Assembly: GCA_012927625.1 (NCBI GenBank)
Contig: JABBOV010000024.1
Span: 248,001-312,000, forward strand
Reading direction: 5' to 3'
Source: Glaciimonas sp.
Lineage (GTDB): Bacteria > Pseudomonadota > Gammaproteobacteria > Burkholderiales > Burkholderiaceae_D
Length of the DNA: 64,000 nucleotides
The position numbers were made by a program, and so were the translations under genes. The notes below the pieces were generated by a model. The model worked only from the letters and a program-made list of their open reading frames with translations, was not told the DNA's origin and made no database searches. Shown here piece after piece: positions 27,531 through 36,194 of this stretch; within the stretch, counting starts at the first letter, position 1; each line of letters starts with the position of its first letter.

Positions 27531-28853
27531 ATGAAAATAACTGTCATCGGCACCGGCTATGTGGGATTGGTTACCGGCACTTGCCTGGCTGAAATGGGCA
27601 ATAAAGTGCTGTGTCTGGATTTAGATGAAAATAAAATCAGAATCTTAAACGAGGGCAATATCCCAATCCATGAGCCTGGGTTACTTGAGATGGTGCGGCG
27701 TAACGTAGCTGCCGGTCGTCTGCGGTTTACAACAAGCATCGAGGATAGTGTGGCGTTCGGCCTCTTGCAGTTCATTGCTGTCGGCACCCCGCCCGACGAA
27801 GACGGTTCTGCCGACATGCAGTATGTCACCGCCGCCGCTCGCAATATTGGCAAGTATATGACTGAATATAAAGTGGTGATCGATAAATCCACGGTTCCGG
27901 TTGGCACCGCCGACAAGGTCGAGGCTGCCATGCAGGAGGAGCTTGTCGCACGCAATATTGATCTGCCGTTCTCGGTTGTGTCGAACCCGGAATTTCTCAA
28001 GGAAGGGGCTGCGATAGACGATTTTATGCGGCCCGACAGGGTCGTAATCGGTGCCGAAGATGAGCGGGCGATTGCGCTGATGCGCGAATTGTATGCACCT
28101 TTCATCCGTAACCATGATCGTGTCATCGTGATGGATGTGCGTTCAGCCGAACTGACTAAATACGCGGCCAATGCGATGCTGGCAACGCGCATCTCGTTCA
28201 TGAATGAACTCGCTAATCTGGCTGACAAATTGGGTGCAGATATCGAGCAAATCCGGGTCGGCATCGGGTCCGATCCACGAATCGGATTTCACTTCTTATA
28301 TCCTGGCTGCGGCTACGGTGGTTCATGTTTTCCGAAGGACGTACAGGCTTTGATTCGCATTGCGGATGAAAACGATTCAGGCTTGAAGGTTTTACAAGCG
28401 GTTGAAGAAGCCAATGAAACACAAAAGCATTTGCTGCTGCATAAAATCCGGGCGCGCTTTGGTGGTGATTTAAGTGGTAAAAATTTCGCGTTATGGGGCT
28501 TGGCTTTCAAGCCGAATACCGATGATATGCGGGCGGCATCCAGTCGTGTCGTAATCCAAGGTTTGTGGGAAATGGGCGCAACCGTAACTGCTTACGATCC
28601 GGTGGCAATGCTTGAATCAAAACGTATCTTTGGTGAAGACCCACGCCTTATGTATGCCAGCTCGCCAATGGCAGCCTTGAAGAATGCGGATGCGTTGACG
28701 ATTGTTACGGAGTGGAAAGAATTCCGGGTTCCTGATTTCGATGCGATCAAGGCTGCGTTGAAAACGCCTACCATCTTCGACGGTCGAAATCTCTATGACC
28801 CCTCTCAAGTTCGGAGTCACGGTATTGAGTATTTTGCGATTGGACGGCGCTGA
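27531..28853 (+). CDS. ugd: UDP-glucose 6-dehydrogenase
   Basis: 440 aa. It oxidises UDP-glucose to UDP-glucuronate with two NAD+, supplying uronic acid for the EPS. The N-terminal NAD site is [20 protein letters not shown]. Further landmarks are [32 protein letters not shown] and the catalytic cysteine in [15 protein letters not shown]. The C-terminal domain carries [13 protein letters not shown]. It is full length, on the same strand as the EPS genes and followed by a 653-bp gap. Confidence 0.97.
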   Translation: MKITVIGTGYVGLVTGTCLAEMGNKVLCLDLDENKIRILNEGNIPIHEPGLLEMVRRNVAAGRLRFTTSIEDSVAFGLLQFIAVGTPPDEDGSADMQYVTAAARNIGKYMTEYKVVIDKSTVPVGTADKVEAAMQEELVARNIDLPFSVVSNPEFLKEGAAIDDFMRPDRVVIGAEDERAIALMRELYAPFIRNHDRVIVMDVRSAELTKYAANAMLATRISFMNELANLADKLGADIEQIRVGIGSDPRIGFHFLYPGCGYGGSCFPKDVQALIRIADENDSGLKVLQAVEEANETQKHLLLHKIRARFGGDLSGKNFALWGLAFKPNTDDMRAASSRVVIQGLWEMGATVTAYDPVAMLESKRIFGEDPRLMYASSPMAALKNADALTIVTEWKEFRVPDFDAIKAALKTPTIFDGRNLYDPSQVRSHGIEYFAIGRR

Positions 28854-29506
28854 CTTCTATCGGTTCGAACAGGTATCTGCCCTTAGTTTCACCAAAGCTT
28901 GCAAGTGTTATGGCGGGCACTCCAGGCATGATAGATTGCCACCTTCTCGTTCGTCAAAATGTGTGACGAAATGTATCAATGTTGAACTATCGGTATTAAA
29001 TTCCCTCTATTTTTAAGCCTTCAACGAGCTTGTGAAAGACGTTAGGCGTCGAAAAGAGAGGAAATATATTATTTATTCCATTGAAGTAATCTTCGCTATT
29101 TTTTCATTTGCCATTTCTTCCTCCCTTGCGTTATTCCGCTCATTTAATCGTTTGCCCTGATGCGGAAAATTTCAAGAAATGACGTTTTCTCTAAGCAACT
29201 CAATGCGTCGCTTTATGTGTGGCATCACACAGACAATGTCGTGATGGCACGGTTATCTTTGTTTAGCAACTAGGAAATACTGCACCACTCGAAATTATCG
29301 GTGTCGTTTGCAGCACATAAAATGTGCTTGCGTTTACAAGATAGTTATGCATTTTACCTATAAAAAAACCAAATTTTTCCTGTGTGCATGGTGTGAAAAC
29401 GCCACGACATTATTAGTTTAAGTCTGGAAATGACAACTGAATTGTAGGTGGGTGTGTAGTCGTTTTTTTAAAACTCAAGTGATACGAATAAGTATGAAAG
29501 CAAGCT
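28854..29506. other. Intergenic region between ugd and the second EPS block
   Basis: 653 bp without a supportable gene. It carries the palindrome at 29216-29231 and probably the promoter of the 29507 block. A perfect TGGCACG box (about 29247) looks like a sigma54 -24 element, but no matching -12 GC follows at the correct distance. Confidence 0.55.
29216..29231. promoter_or_regulatory. Palindromic operator-like site upstream of the second EPS block
   Basis: TGTGTGGCATCACACA matches the site at 8886-8901 in 14 of 16 bases, and the flanking TTATG and GA also match. In both places a TTTGTTT follows about 25 bp later. It lies about 275 bp before the 29507 gene. This suggests that one regulator acts on both EPS transcription units. 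Confidence 0.5.
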
Positions 29507-30256
29507 ATGCAATTAAAAAAAACTATTCCAATTGCCGGTTTTTTAGTTAGAAAAACCAGTTCTCATAGTTTGGCCCAGTATCTACTGACCGAATTGCAGA
29601 TTAAAAATAAAGTCGCGTTATTTTTTGCAAATACTAATTTCATTGTGCAATGCCGAAGCCAGGCACACCGGATGCAGGATGAATCTGTAATTGTCGTCAA
29701 TGATGGTGTCGGAATGGATATAGCCGCTTTATTAATTCAAAAAAAACGTTTTAAAGAAAATTTAAATGGCACTGACTTTACCCCGTATTTTTTTAATCGA
29801 GCGACCAGGCCACTGCGCGTTTTCTTGTTGGGCGGAAAATCTTACGTTTTGCAAAAAGCAGCGGATTACGCCCGCCATCAGCTGGGGCAAAAAATTGTCG
29901 GCGTTTGTGACGGATATGAAGACATACAAAAAGAACATAATTTAATTAATACGATTAATCGAGCCAAGCCGGAGGTCGTATTAGTGGCGCTCGGCAATCC
30001 TATTCAGGAAGAATGGATTCTGGATAATCGCCACGCGCTGAATGCTGGCGTCGTGATTGGTGTTGGCGCATTGTTCGATTTTTGGGCTGGCGATAAGGTT
30101 CGGGCTCCAGTTCTGATGCAAAAGCTCCGGCTTGAATGGTTTTATCGCCTTTGCCTGGAACCACGGCGTTTATTGCGCCGATACACGGTCGATATTGTCA
30201 GGTTTCTTTTGCATTGCCATAAATATCGTTACGGCGATTCTGTGGCGCAAAAATAG
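29507..30256 (+). CDS. WecG/TagA/CpsF family (GT26) glycosyltransferase
   Basis: 249 aa. The GT26 pattern is clear: FFANTNFIVQCRSQ, VVNDGVGMDIAALL, VFLLGGKSYVLQKAADYAR, VALGNPIQEEWILDN, GVGALFDFWAGDKVRAP and WFYRLCLEPRRLLRRYTVD. Members transfer ManNAc, ManNAcA or hexoses to undecaprenyl-pyrophosphate-linked sugars. It is thus probably the second sugar added in EPS or a related polymer. The coding sequence is markedly AT-rich compared with ugd and galE around it. Confidence 0.92.
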   Translation: MQLKKTIPIAGFLVRKTSSHSLAQYLLTELQIKNKVALFFANTNFIVQCRSQAHRMQDESVIVVNDGVGMDIAALLIQKKRFKENLNGTDFTPYFFNRATRPLRVFLLGGKSYVLQKAADYARHQLGQKIVGVCDGYEDIQKEHNLINTINRAKPEVVLVALGNPIQEEWILDNRHALNAGVVIGVGALFDFWAGDKVRAPVLMQKLRLEWFYRLCLEPRRLLRRYTVDIVRFLLHCHKYRYGDSVAQK

Positions 30257-30392
30257 ACAATATTCAAGGATGTCGACAGCACATTTAATAAATATAAGAA
30301 GCAAAATACAGCTGAACGTTTGCGTAATAACGTGTTGCGCCGATCGTATCTATATACGGTGTCAAAGGGGCAGCATTGGATAAGGGGTATTC

Positions 30393-31382
30393 ATGAAAGT
30401 ATTGGTGGTAGGTGGAGCAGGATATATCGGCTCCCATATGGTGCAAGTGCTGCTTGCAGAAGGGCACCAGGTCATTACTTTCGATAACCTTTCGGGTGGT
30501 TTCCGGGATGCGGTGTTGGGCGGCGTATTTATTGAAGGCGATCTTGCCAACAGGGTTGCACTCAACAATGTATTTGCGCTGCATCAGCCGGATGCGGTGA
30601 TGCATTTTGCCTCTTTTATTCAAGTAGGCGAGTCGGTGAAATTACCTGACAAGTATTACCGCAACAATTTTTCTAATACCCTGAATCTGCTGGACGCGAT
30701 GCTGGCGTATGGCGTAAAGCGTTTCATTTTCTCATCGACTGCCGCCATTTTTGGCGAACCGGAGTATGTGCCGATTGATGAACTTCATCCGACCCGGCCG
30801 CTTAATCCTTACGGGCGCTCGAAGTGGATGATGGAGCAAGTGCTGGCCGATTACAGCGTGGCTTTTGGATTGAGTACTGTTTGCCTGCGATATTTCAACG
30901 CCGCCGGCGCCGACCCTGCAGGTTTGCTTGGCGAACGGCATAAACCGGAAACCCATTTAATTCCATTAGTGTTGCAAGCCGCTTCCGGTCGTCGCCGGCA
31001 TATTGCAGTGTACGGCCGTGACTATGACACTCCTGATGGCACTTGCATCCGCGATTACATCCACATTGTCGATTTGTGTTCTGCCCATATGCTGGCGCTG
31101 AATTATCTGACTCATGATGGGCAAAGCGATTGTTTTAATCTGGGTAATGGGGAAGGCTTTTCGGTGCAGCAGGTGATTGATGCCGCGCAACGGGTAACCG
31201 GTGCACACATACCTGTGGTGGATGCGCCACGCCGCGCAGGCGACCCGGCCAGGTTGGTAGCCGATGCGTCCAAGATGAGCCGCATCTTGGGCTGGGCACC
31301 GCTTCATGCTGAACTCGATTCCATCATCGAAGACGCATGGCGTTGGGAGCGCCAGACAGCCGCCGCAATGCGCAATACATAG
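30393..31382 (+). CDS. galE: UDP-glucose 4-epimerase
   Basis: 329 aa short-chain dehydrogenase. It has the NAD-binding VVGGAGYIGSHMVQVL, the catalytic serine region FSSTAAIFG and Y-x3-K in NPYGRSKWMMEQ. RYFNAAGADPAGLLGE and DTPDGTCIRDYIHIVDL are strong GalE signatures. It provides UDP-galactose (or UDP-GalNAc) for the polymer. GGGG/AAGG-type purines precede the ATG, and it lies 58 bp before the nucleotidyltransferase gene. Confidence 0.95.
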   Translation: MKVLVVGGAGYIGSHMVQVLLAEGHQVITFDNLSGGFRDAVLGGVFIEGDLANRVALNNVFALHQPDAVMHFASFIQVGESVKLPDKYYRNNFSNTLNLLDAMLAYGVKRFIFSSTAAIFGEPEYVPIDELHPTRPLNPYGRSKWMMEQVLADYSVAFGLSTVCLRYFNAAGADPAGLLGERHKPETHLIPLVLQAASGRRRHIAVYGRDYDTPDGTCIRDYIHIVDLCSAHMLALNYLTHDGQSDCFNLGNGEGFSVQQVIDAAQRVTGAHIPVVDAPRRAGDPARLVADASKMSRILGWAPLHAELDSIIEDAWRWERQTAAAMRNT

Positions 31383-31440
31383 ATATCTTGCTCGCCTGCT
31401 GCTGCTGGCTTTGATAATTTTTGATGTTATGGAGAAAAAA

Positions 31441-32598
31441 ATGAAAGCAATGATTCTCGCAGCAGGTAAGGGCACACGGGTTCGTCCGTTGACCTACGAT
31501 TTGCCTAAACCAATGATTCCAATCCTGGGCAAGCCAGTGATGGCGTATCTGGTGGAGCATCTCGCCAAATTTGGTGTTCGCGACATCATGGTCAATGTAA
31601 GTTACTTGCATGAGAAGATCGAGGAATATTTTGGCGAGGGTGATCAATTCGGAGTTCAGATCGGTTATTCCTTTGAGGGTTACACCAACGACGATGGCGA
31701 TGTGGTGCCACAACCGATCGGCTCCGCCGGCGGAATGAAGAAAATTCAAGAATTTGGTGGATTTTTTGATGACACGACCATTGTTTTGTGCGGCGATGCA
31801 TTAATCGATCTTGATCTGAAATCAGCATTGTTCGAACACAAGCGCAAGGGCGCACTAGCCAGTGTTATTACTAAGGAAGTGCCGTGGGATAAGGTATCCG
31901 ATTACGGCGTAGTGGTCACAGACGAGGATGGCAAAGTACTGTCGTTTCAAGAAAAGCCAACCCAGGAACAGGCTCGCTCGAATTTTGCCAGCACCGGCAT
32001 CTATATCTTTGAGCCGCAAGTGTTGGACTTGATTCCAGCCGACACGGTATTCGATATTGGCTCCGATTTGTTTCCCTTGATGGTGCAACAAGGGTTGCCG
32101 TTTTATGCACAAAAACGTTCCTATAACTGGATTGACATCGGTAGCGTCACAGACTTCTGGACCGTATCGCAAAGTGTGCTGATGGGCGAGGTGGCGCAAA
32201 TGGATATGCCTGGTCTTCAGATTGCTGAAGGACTTTGGGTCGGCCTCAATACGCGCATAGATTGGGAAGGCACGGTTATCGAGGGGCCGGTGTATATCGG
32301 GTCTGGCTGTCACATTGAGGCTGGTTGCCATATAGTAGGCCCGACCTGGATCGGATACGGTAGCCATATATGTTCCGGGGTAGAGGTGATACGCAGCGTG
32401 TTGTTCGAATACACCCGCATCTCGCCGGATGCCTATCTGGACGAGAAGGTTGTTTTCAAAGAATACAGCGTCAATCGCGCTGGCGAGATGACGCATGTTT
32501 CTGAATGTGGTGACAGCGAATGGGGCAATGCCCGCGACCGACGTCTCAAACGTCGTTTGAGCACCAGCGACATATTAGAGAAAAAAAATGTTGCATAA
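31441..32598 (+). CDS. Sugar-1-phosphate nucleotidyltransferase with beta-helix domain
   Basis: 385 aa. The start is ATG 31441 with GGAG 6 nt upstream; it matches the family N-terminus MKAMILAAGKGTRVRPLT. The nucleotidyl transfer domain includes DLPKPMIPILGKPVMAYLVE and CGDALIDLDL. From about residue 255 a left-handed beta-helix follows (TRIDWEGTVIEGPVYIGSGC, IVGPTWIGYGSHICSGVEVI). It makes an NDP-sugar, for example GDP-mannose or dTDP/UDP-glucose; which one cannot be told from sequence. It is probably the last EPS gene. Confidence 0.9.
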   Translation: MKAMILAAGKGTRVRPLTYDLPKPMIPILGKPVMAYLVEHLAKFGVRDIMVNVSYLHEKIEEYFGEGDQFGVQIGYSFEGYTNDDGDVVPQPIGSAGGMKKIQEFGGFFDDTTIVLCGDALIDLDLKSALFEHKRKGALASVITKEVPWDKVSDYGVVVTDEDGKVLSFQEKPTQEQARSNFASTGIYIFEPQVLDLIPADTVFDIGSDLFPLMVQQGLPFYAQKRSYNWIDIGSVTDFWTVSQSVLMGEVAQMDMPGLQIAEGLWVGLNTRIDWEGTVIEGPVYIGSGCHIEAGCHIVGPTWIGYGSHICSGVEVIRSVLFEYTRISPDAYLDEKVVFKEYSVNRAGEMTHVSECGDSEWGNARDRRLKRRLSTSDILEKKNVA

Positions 32599-32670
32599 GA
32601 AAATTTTTTTAATCCAACTGTAGCTGGATTTCCGGGTGGAATGAATTAATCACAATCGGAATAAATTGAT

Positions 32671-32741
32671 GGAGTATGCTGTAAAACATATCACCTTACG
32701 CATGATTATATTGCGGTGCATTAAAATACATTGGTCAGTAT
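32671..32741 (+). repeat. Dispersed 71-bp intergenic repeat, copy B
   Basis: It starts GGAGTATGC and ends GGTCAGTAT. It aligns gap-free over 71 bp with copy A (18202) and copy D (51188); with D it shares TAAAACAT, TTACGCAT and TTAAAATACATT. It lies 57 bp before the uracil-DNA glycosylase gene. Confidence 0.8.
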
Positions 32742-32797
32742 AAGGCATGCCATACGCAAACGTCATGACGAAGACTTGAAAATGCAATAGCCACAAA

Positions 32798-33415
32798 ATG
32801 GATAAACATCAATGTTCTTCGCTCGATGCACTTTTGACTGAGGTGCGTGCTTGTCGCGCCTGCGAGCAGCATCTCCCGCTCGGCCCGCGCCCGATCGTGC
32901 GCGCGGCAGCACAGGCACGCATTCTCATTGTCGGGCAGGCGCCTGGCGCTCGGGTCCATGTATCAGGCATTCCGTGGGACGACGCGAGTGGTGATCGTCT
33001 GCGGACATGGCTTGGGATAGACCTTGCGTCATTTCATGACGAGTCCCTGTTCGCGATTATTCCGATGGGATTTTGTTATCCCGGACGGGGTACGAGCGGC
33101 GATAAAGCGCCGCGTCGTGAATGCGCACAAATGTGGCTGGATAGCCTGTTGGAACAGTTGCCTGAGATTCAATTGACGTTGCTGATCGGCCAATATGCGC
33201 AACATCATTTTCTGGGTGCCAATCGCCGGCCGTCTCTCACTGAAACGGTTCGGGCATGGCAGGAATACGCGCCGACTTTCATTCCGTTGCCGCACCCGTC
33301 ACCGCGTAACCAGGGATGGTTTCAACGGCATCCGTGGTTCGAAAACGAAGTCCTTACTATGCTGCGCGGGAGAGTCAAATCCATCTTGGCGCAAGATCAG
33401 AGACTGGCTAACTGA
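32798..33415 (+). CDS. Uracil-DNA glycosylase family protein (COG1573 type)
   Basis: 205 aa. N-terminal CRACEQHLPLG together with later cysteines (GFCYPGRG, RRECAQM) fits the Fe-S-containing UDG family. Active-site motif 1 is ILIVGQAPGARVHVSG and the C-terminal motif is PHPSPRNQGWFQRHPWF. It probably removes uracil from DNA, although some members act on other substrates. It stands alone after the EPS locus. Confidence 0.88.
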   Translation: MDKHQCSSLDALLTEVRACRACEQHLPLGPRPIVRAAAQARILIVGQAPGARVHVSGIPWDDASGDRLRTWLGIDLASFHDESLFAIIPMGFCYPGRGTSGDKAPRRECAQMWLDSLLEQLPEIQLTLLIGQYAQHHFLGANRRPSLTETVRAWQEYAPTFIPLPHPSPRNQGWFQRHPWFENEVLTMLRGRVKSILAQDQRLAN

Positions 33416-33463
33416 GACCGGCAAAGCATTTGTTAGTGATGTGTAGCCCAACCGGAGCAAAGA

Positions 33464-33850
33464 ATGCCGCATGCGAATCGCACGCAATTAAAAATTTTCA
33501 TCAAGAGGGCGTATGAGGATGCGGCGCCGGCAGATGGTTTTCGTGTTTTGGTCGACCGCCTCTGGCCCCGCGGACGCAGCAAAGAGACGCTTGAACTCGA
33601 TCAGTGGGCGCGCGACCTCGCGCCAAGCGCGAATTTACGCAAATGGTTTGGGCACGCCCCGAAGCGATGGGATGCTTTCCAGCAACGCTATCGAAGCGAA
33701 CTTGAGGCTGAAGAAAAGCAGGAGGGAATGCGGGATCTTTTAGCCGCAGCGGATGGCCGGTCGATTACGCTCGTTTATGCGGCAAAAGACGAACAACATA
33801 ATCAGGCAATCGTGCTGCGGGAGGTGTTATCGCAACTGCATGAACGGTGA
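33464..33850 (+). CDS. DUF488 family protein
   Basis: 128 aa with IKRAYEDAAPADGFRVLVDR, LWPRGRSKE, DQWARDLAPS, LRKWFGHAPKRWDAF and TLVYAAKDEQHNQA, the full pattern of the YeaO-like DUF488 family. The role is unknown; the family is a small soluble protein sometimes linked to stress. A GGAGCAAAG purine run precedes the ATG. The convergent transketolase gene follows after 67 bp. Confidence 0.9.
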   Translation: MPHANRTQLKIFIKRAYEDAAPADGFRVLVDRLWPRGRSKETLELDQWARDLAPSANLRKWFGHAPKRWDAFQQRYRSELEAEEKQEGMRDLLAAADGRSITLVYAAKDEQHNQAIVLREVLSQLHER

Positions 33851-33917
33851 TTGCCCCCCCTTTGATTGTCCCCTTATTCTGCGCGGACATTGCCATGCGC
33901 CGGAAGACGCTAATGCT

Positions 33918-35993
33918 CTATACGTGAAGTAAGGCAACAGCCCGCGTGCAAATGTTCTCGACGGTAAAACCGTATTCGCGCATCACAATCTCGCCAGCAG
34001 CCGACGCACCGAAACGATCCACCGCGAGCACATCGCCGCGGTCACCGACATAGCGATACCAGCCTTGCGAAACGCCAGCCTCCACCGCGAGCCGTGCGCC
34101 AATAGTTGGCGGCAACACGGTGTCGCGGTATTCCTGCGGCTGGCTGTCGAACAATTCCCAACTCGGCATCGAAACAATGCGTGCCTGGACGTTCTGCGCC
34201 AGCAGTTGTTGCTGCGCGGCTACGATCAACGCAACTTCCGAGCCGCTGGCGATCAAGATCAGTTCAGGTGTGCTGTTCGGGGCATCGGCCAGAATGTAAG
34301 CACCGCGCCGCAAGCCGTCAGCAGCGGCAAATTGTGTGCGGTCGAGAGTCGGGACGTTCTGCCGCGAAAGTATCAACGCCACCGGCCGGTTGTATGTTTC
34401 CACCGCAACGCACCAGGCAATCGCGGTTTCGTTGGCATCGGCTGGGCGAACCACGATCAGGCGTGGCAGCGCGCGCAAGCTGGCAAGCTGCTCCACCGGT
34501 TGATGTGTGGAACCGTCCTCGCCCAGCGCAATGCTGTCGTGCGTAAAAACGTAGACCACGTGCAAGCCCATCAGCGCGGCAAGGCGGATCGACGGGCGCA
34601 TGTAATCGGAAAAAATCAGGAAAGTTGCACCGAATGGCACCGCTCCGCCATGTGCGGCCATGCCGTTCATGATCGCGCCCATCGCATGCTCGCGTACGCC
34701 AAAGTGCAGATTGCGGCCGGCGCAACTCCAGCCGCCGCCATTGGAACCTTGTCTGTCGCGGGCGCTAACGCCGGACGGCTCGAAATCCGCCAATCCTTTC
34801 AACGCGGTATAGGTTGATGGGTCCAGATCCGCAGAGCCGCCGATGAGCGCAGGCAAATGCGCGGCGATGGCGTTCATGACCTTGCCTGATGCGACGCGTG
34901 TCGCCATGCCTTTGTCATCCGTCGGAAAATGCGGGATATCTGCATTCCAGCCAGCGGGCAGGGCGGTATTGCCACTTTGCATAAGTTGCTGCAACTCTAA
35001 GGCCAGTTCGGGGAATTGTTTTTCGTAAGCCGGGAATTTGCTACGCCATTTCGCCTCGGCTTTCTCGCCGCGATCGGCCACTTCGAGAAAATACGTGCGC
35101 GCCGCTTCGGGAATGTAAAACGGCGGGTCCTCCGGCCAGCCGAGGTTGCGCTTGGTCAACCGCACCTCTTCCACGCCGAGCGGCGAACCATGCGCTTCGA
35201 ACGTGTCCTGCTTGTTCGGGGAGCCGTAACCGAGATGGGTGCGCACAAGAATTAGCGAGGGTCGCCTTGTTTCGGCGCGGGCGGCGCCCAGCGCCTGCTC
35301 GATTGCCGCCAGGTCATTGCCGTCTTCTATCGATTGGGTGTGCCAGCCATAGGCCTCGAAGCGCCGTGCCCGGTCCTCGGTAAAGGTAATATCGGTGCCG
35401 GCGGACAGCGTGACGTCATTGTCGTCGTACATATATATCAGCTTGCCCAATTGCAGATGACCGGCCAGCGACGCGGACTCCGAGGCGACGCCTTCCATCA
35501 GGTCGCCGTCGCTGACGATACCGTAGGTAAAGTGATCGATCATGGCGAAGCCGCCGCGGTTGTAGCGTGCAGCCAGATTCGCTTCTGCCATTGCCATGCC
35601 TACGCCGTTGCCAAAGCCTTGCCCAAGCGGCCCCGTTGTCACCTCGACGCCGGGTGTCAGACCGCGTTCCGGGTGGCCCGGCGTGATGCTGCCCCATTGG
35701 CGAAATTGCTGAAGTTGTTCGAGCGGCAAAGCGTAGCCGGTGAGGTGGAGCAGGCTGTACAGCAGCGCCGAGCCATGCCCCGCCGAAAGGACAAAACGGT
35801 CGCGATCAAACCAGTGCGGATTGGCCGGATGGTGCTTGAGGAAGCGCGTCCACAGTACATAGGCCATCGGTGCAGCGCCCAGCGGCAATCCGGGATGGCC
35901 ACTGTTTGCCTGCTGCACGGCATCGACCGATAAAAATCGCAGCGTGTTGACACACAAATCATCCAATGCAGAGGTGGAAAGCGTTGCACTCAT
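33918..35993 (-). CDS. tkt: Transketolase
   Basis: 691 aa, thiamine-diphosphate enzyme of the non-oxidative pentose phosphate pathway. The N-terminal part has [20 protein letters not shown] and the ThDP/metal motif [20 protein letters not shown]. The pyrimidine domain has [20 protein letters not shown] and [26 protein letters not shown] lies 8 nt upstream of the ATG. It is divergent from the NdvB-like phosphorylase and near gnd, zwf and tal, so the cluster contains most of the pentose phosphate cycle. As these genes form an accessory-looking block, a second housekeeping tkt may exist elsewhere. Confidence 0.97.
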   Translation of the reverse strand: MSATLSTSALDDLCVNTLRFLSVDAVQQANSGHPGLPLGAAPMAYVLWTRFLKHHPANPHWFDRDRFVLSAGHGSALLYSLLHLTGYALPLEQLQQFRQWGSITPGHPERGLTPGVEVTTGPLGQGFGNGVGMAMAEANLAARYNRGGFAMIDHFTYGIVSDGDLMEGVASESASLAGHLQLGKLIYMYDDNDVTLSAGTDITFTEDRARRFEAYGWHTQSIEDGNDLAAIEQALGAARAETRRPSLILVRTHLGYGSPNKQDTFEAHGSPLGVEEVRLTKRNLGWPEDPPFYIPEAARTYFLEVADRGEKAEAKWRSKFPAYEKQFPELALELQQLMQSGNTALPAGWNADIPHFPTDDKGMATRVASGKVMNAIAAHLPALIGGSADLDPSTYTALKGLADFEPSGVSARDRQGSNGGGWSCAGRNLHFGVREHAMGAIMNGMAAHGGAVPFGATFLIFSDYMRPSIRLAALMGLHVVYVFTHDSIALGEDGSTHQPVEQLASLRALPRLIVVRPADANETAIAWCVAVETYNRPVALILSRQNVPTLDRTQFAAADGLRRGAYILADAPNSTPELILIASGSEVALIVAAQQQLLAQNVQARIVSMPSWELFDSQPQEYRDTVLPPTIGARLAVEAGVSQGWYRYVGDRGDVLAVDRFGASAAGEIVMREYGFTVENICTRAVALLHV

Positions 35994-36194
35994 TTGATAA
36001 CTCCTTGCGTTAGTGAATTTCAGCTACAGCCGTGAATAGATATGACTTTTAATTATCTTAATAGTTGCTAAGGTGAGGATTAAGCCGCGCACGGAAACAT
36101 AGTCTTGGTTCTTATCGTGCACTGCATTCTGGAACTGAAATTGCGTCGACTTGTCCAAAAAACTGATGTCGTCTTTTCTGTGTCTCGTAATTCA

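Noticed and set aside
29240-29265. Sigma54-like promoter (perfect TGGCACG)
   Set aside because: The -12 GC dinucleotide is not present 10 bases after GG; the spacing does not fit.
34065-34817. 250-codon plus-strand ORF opposite transketolase
   Set aside because: It is a shadow of the GC-skewed third codon positions of tkt; no motif.
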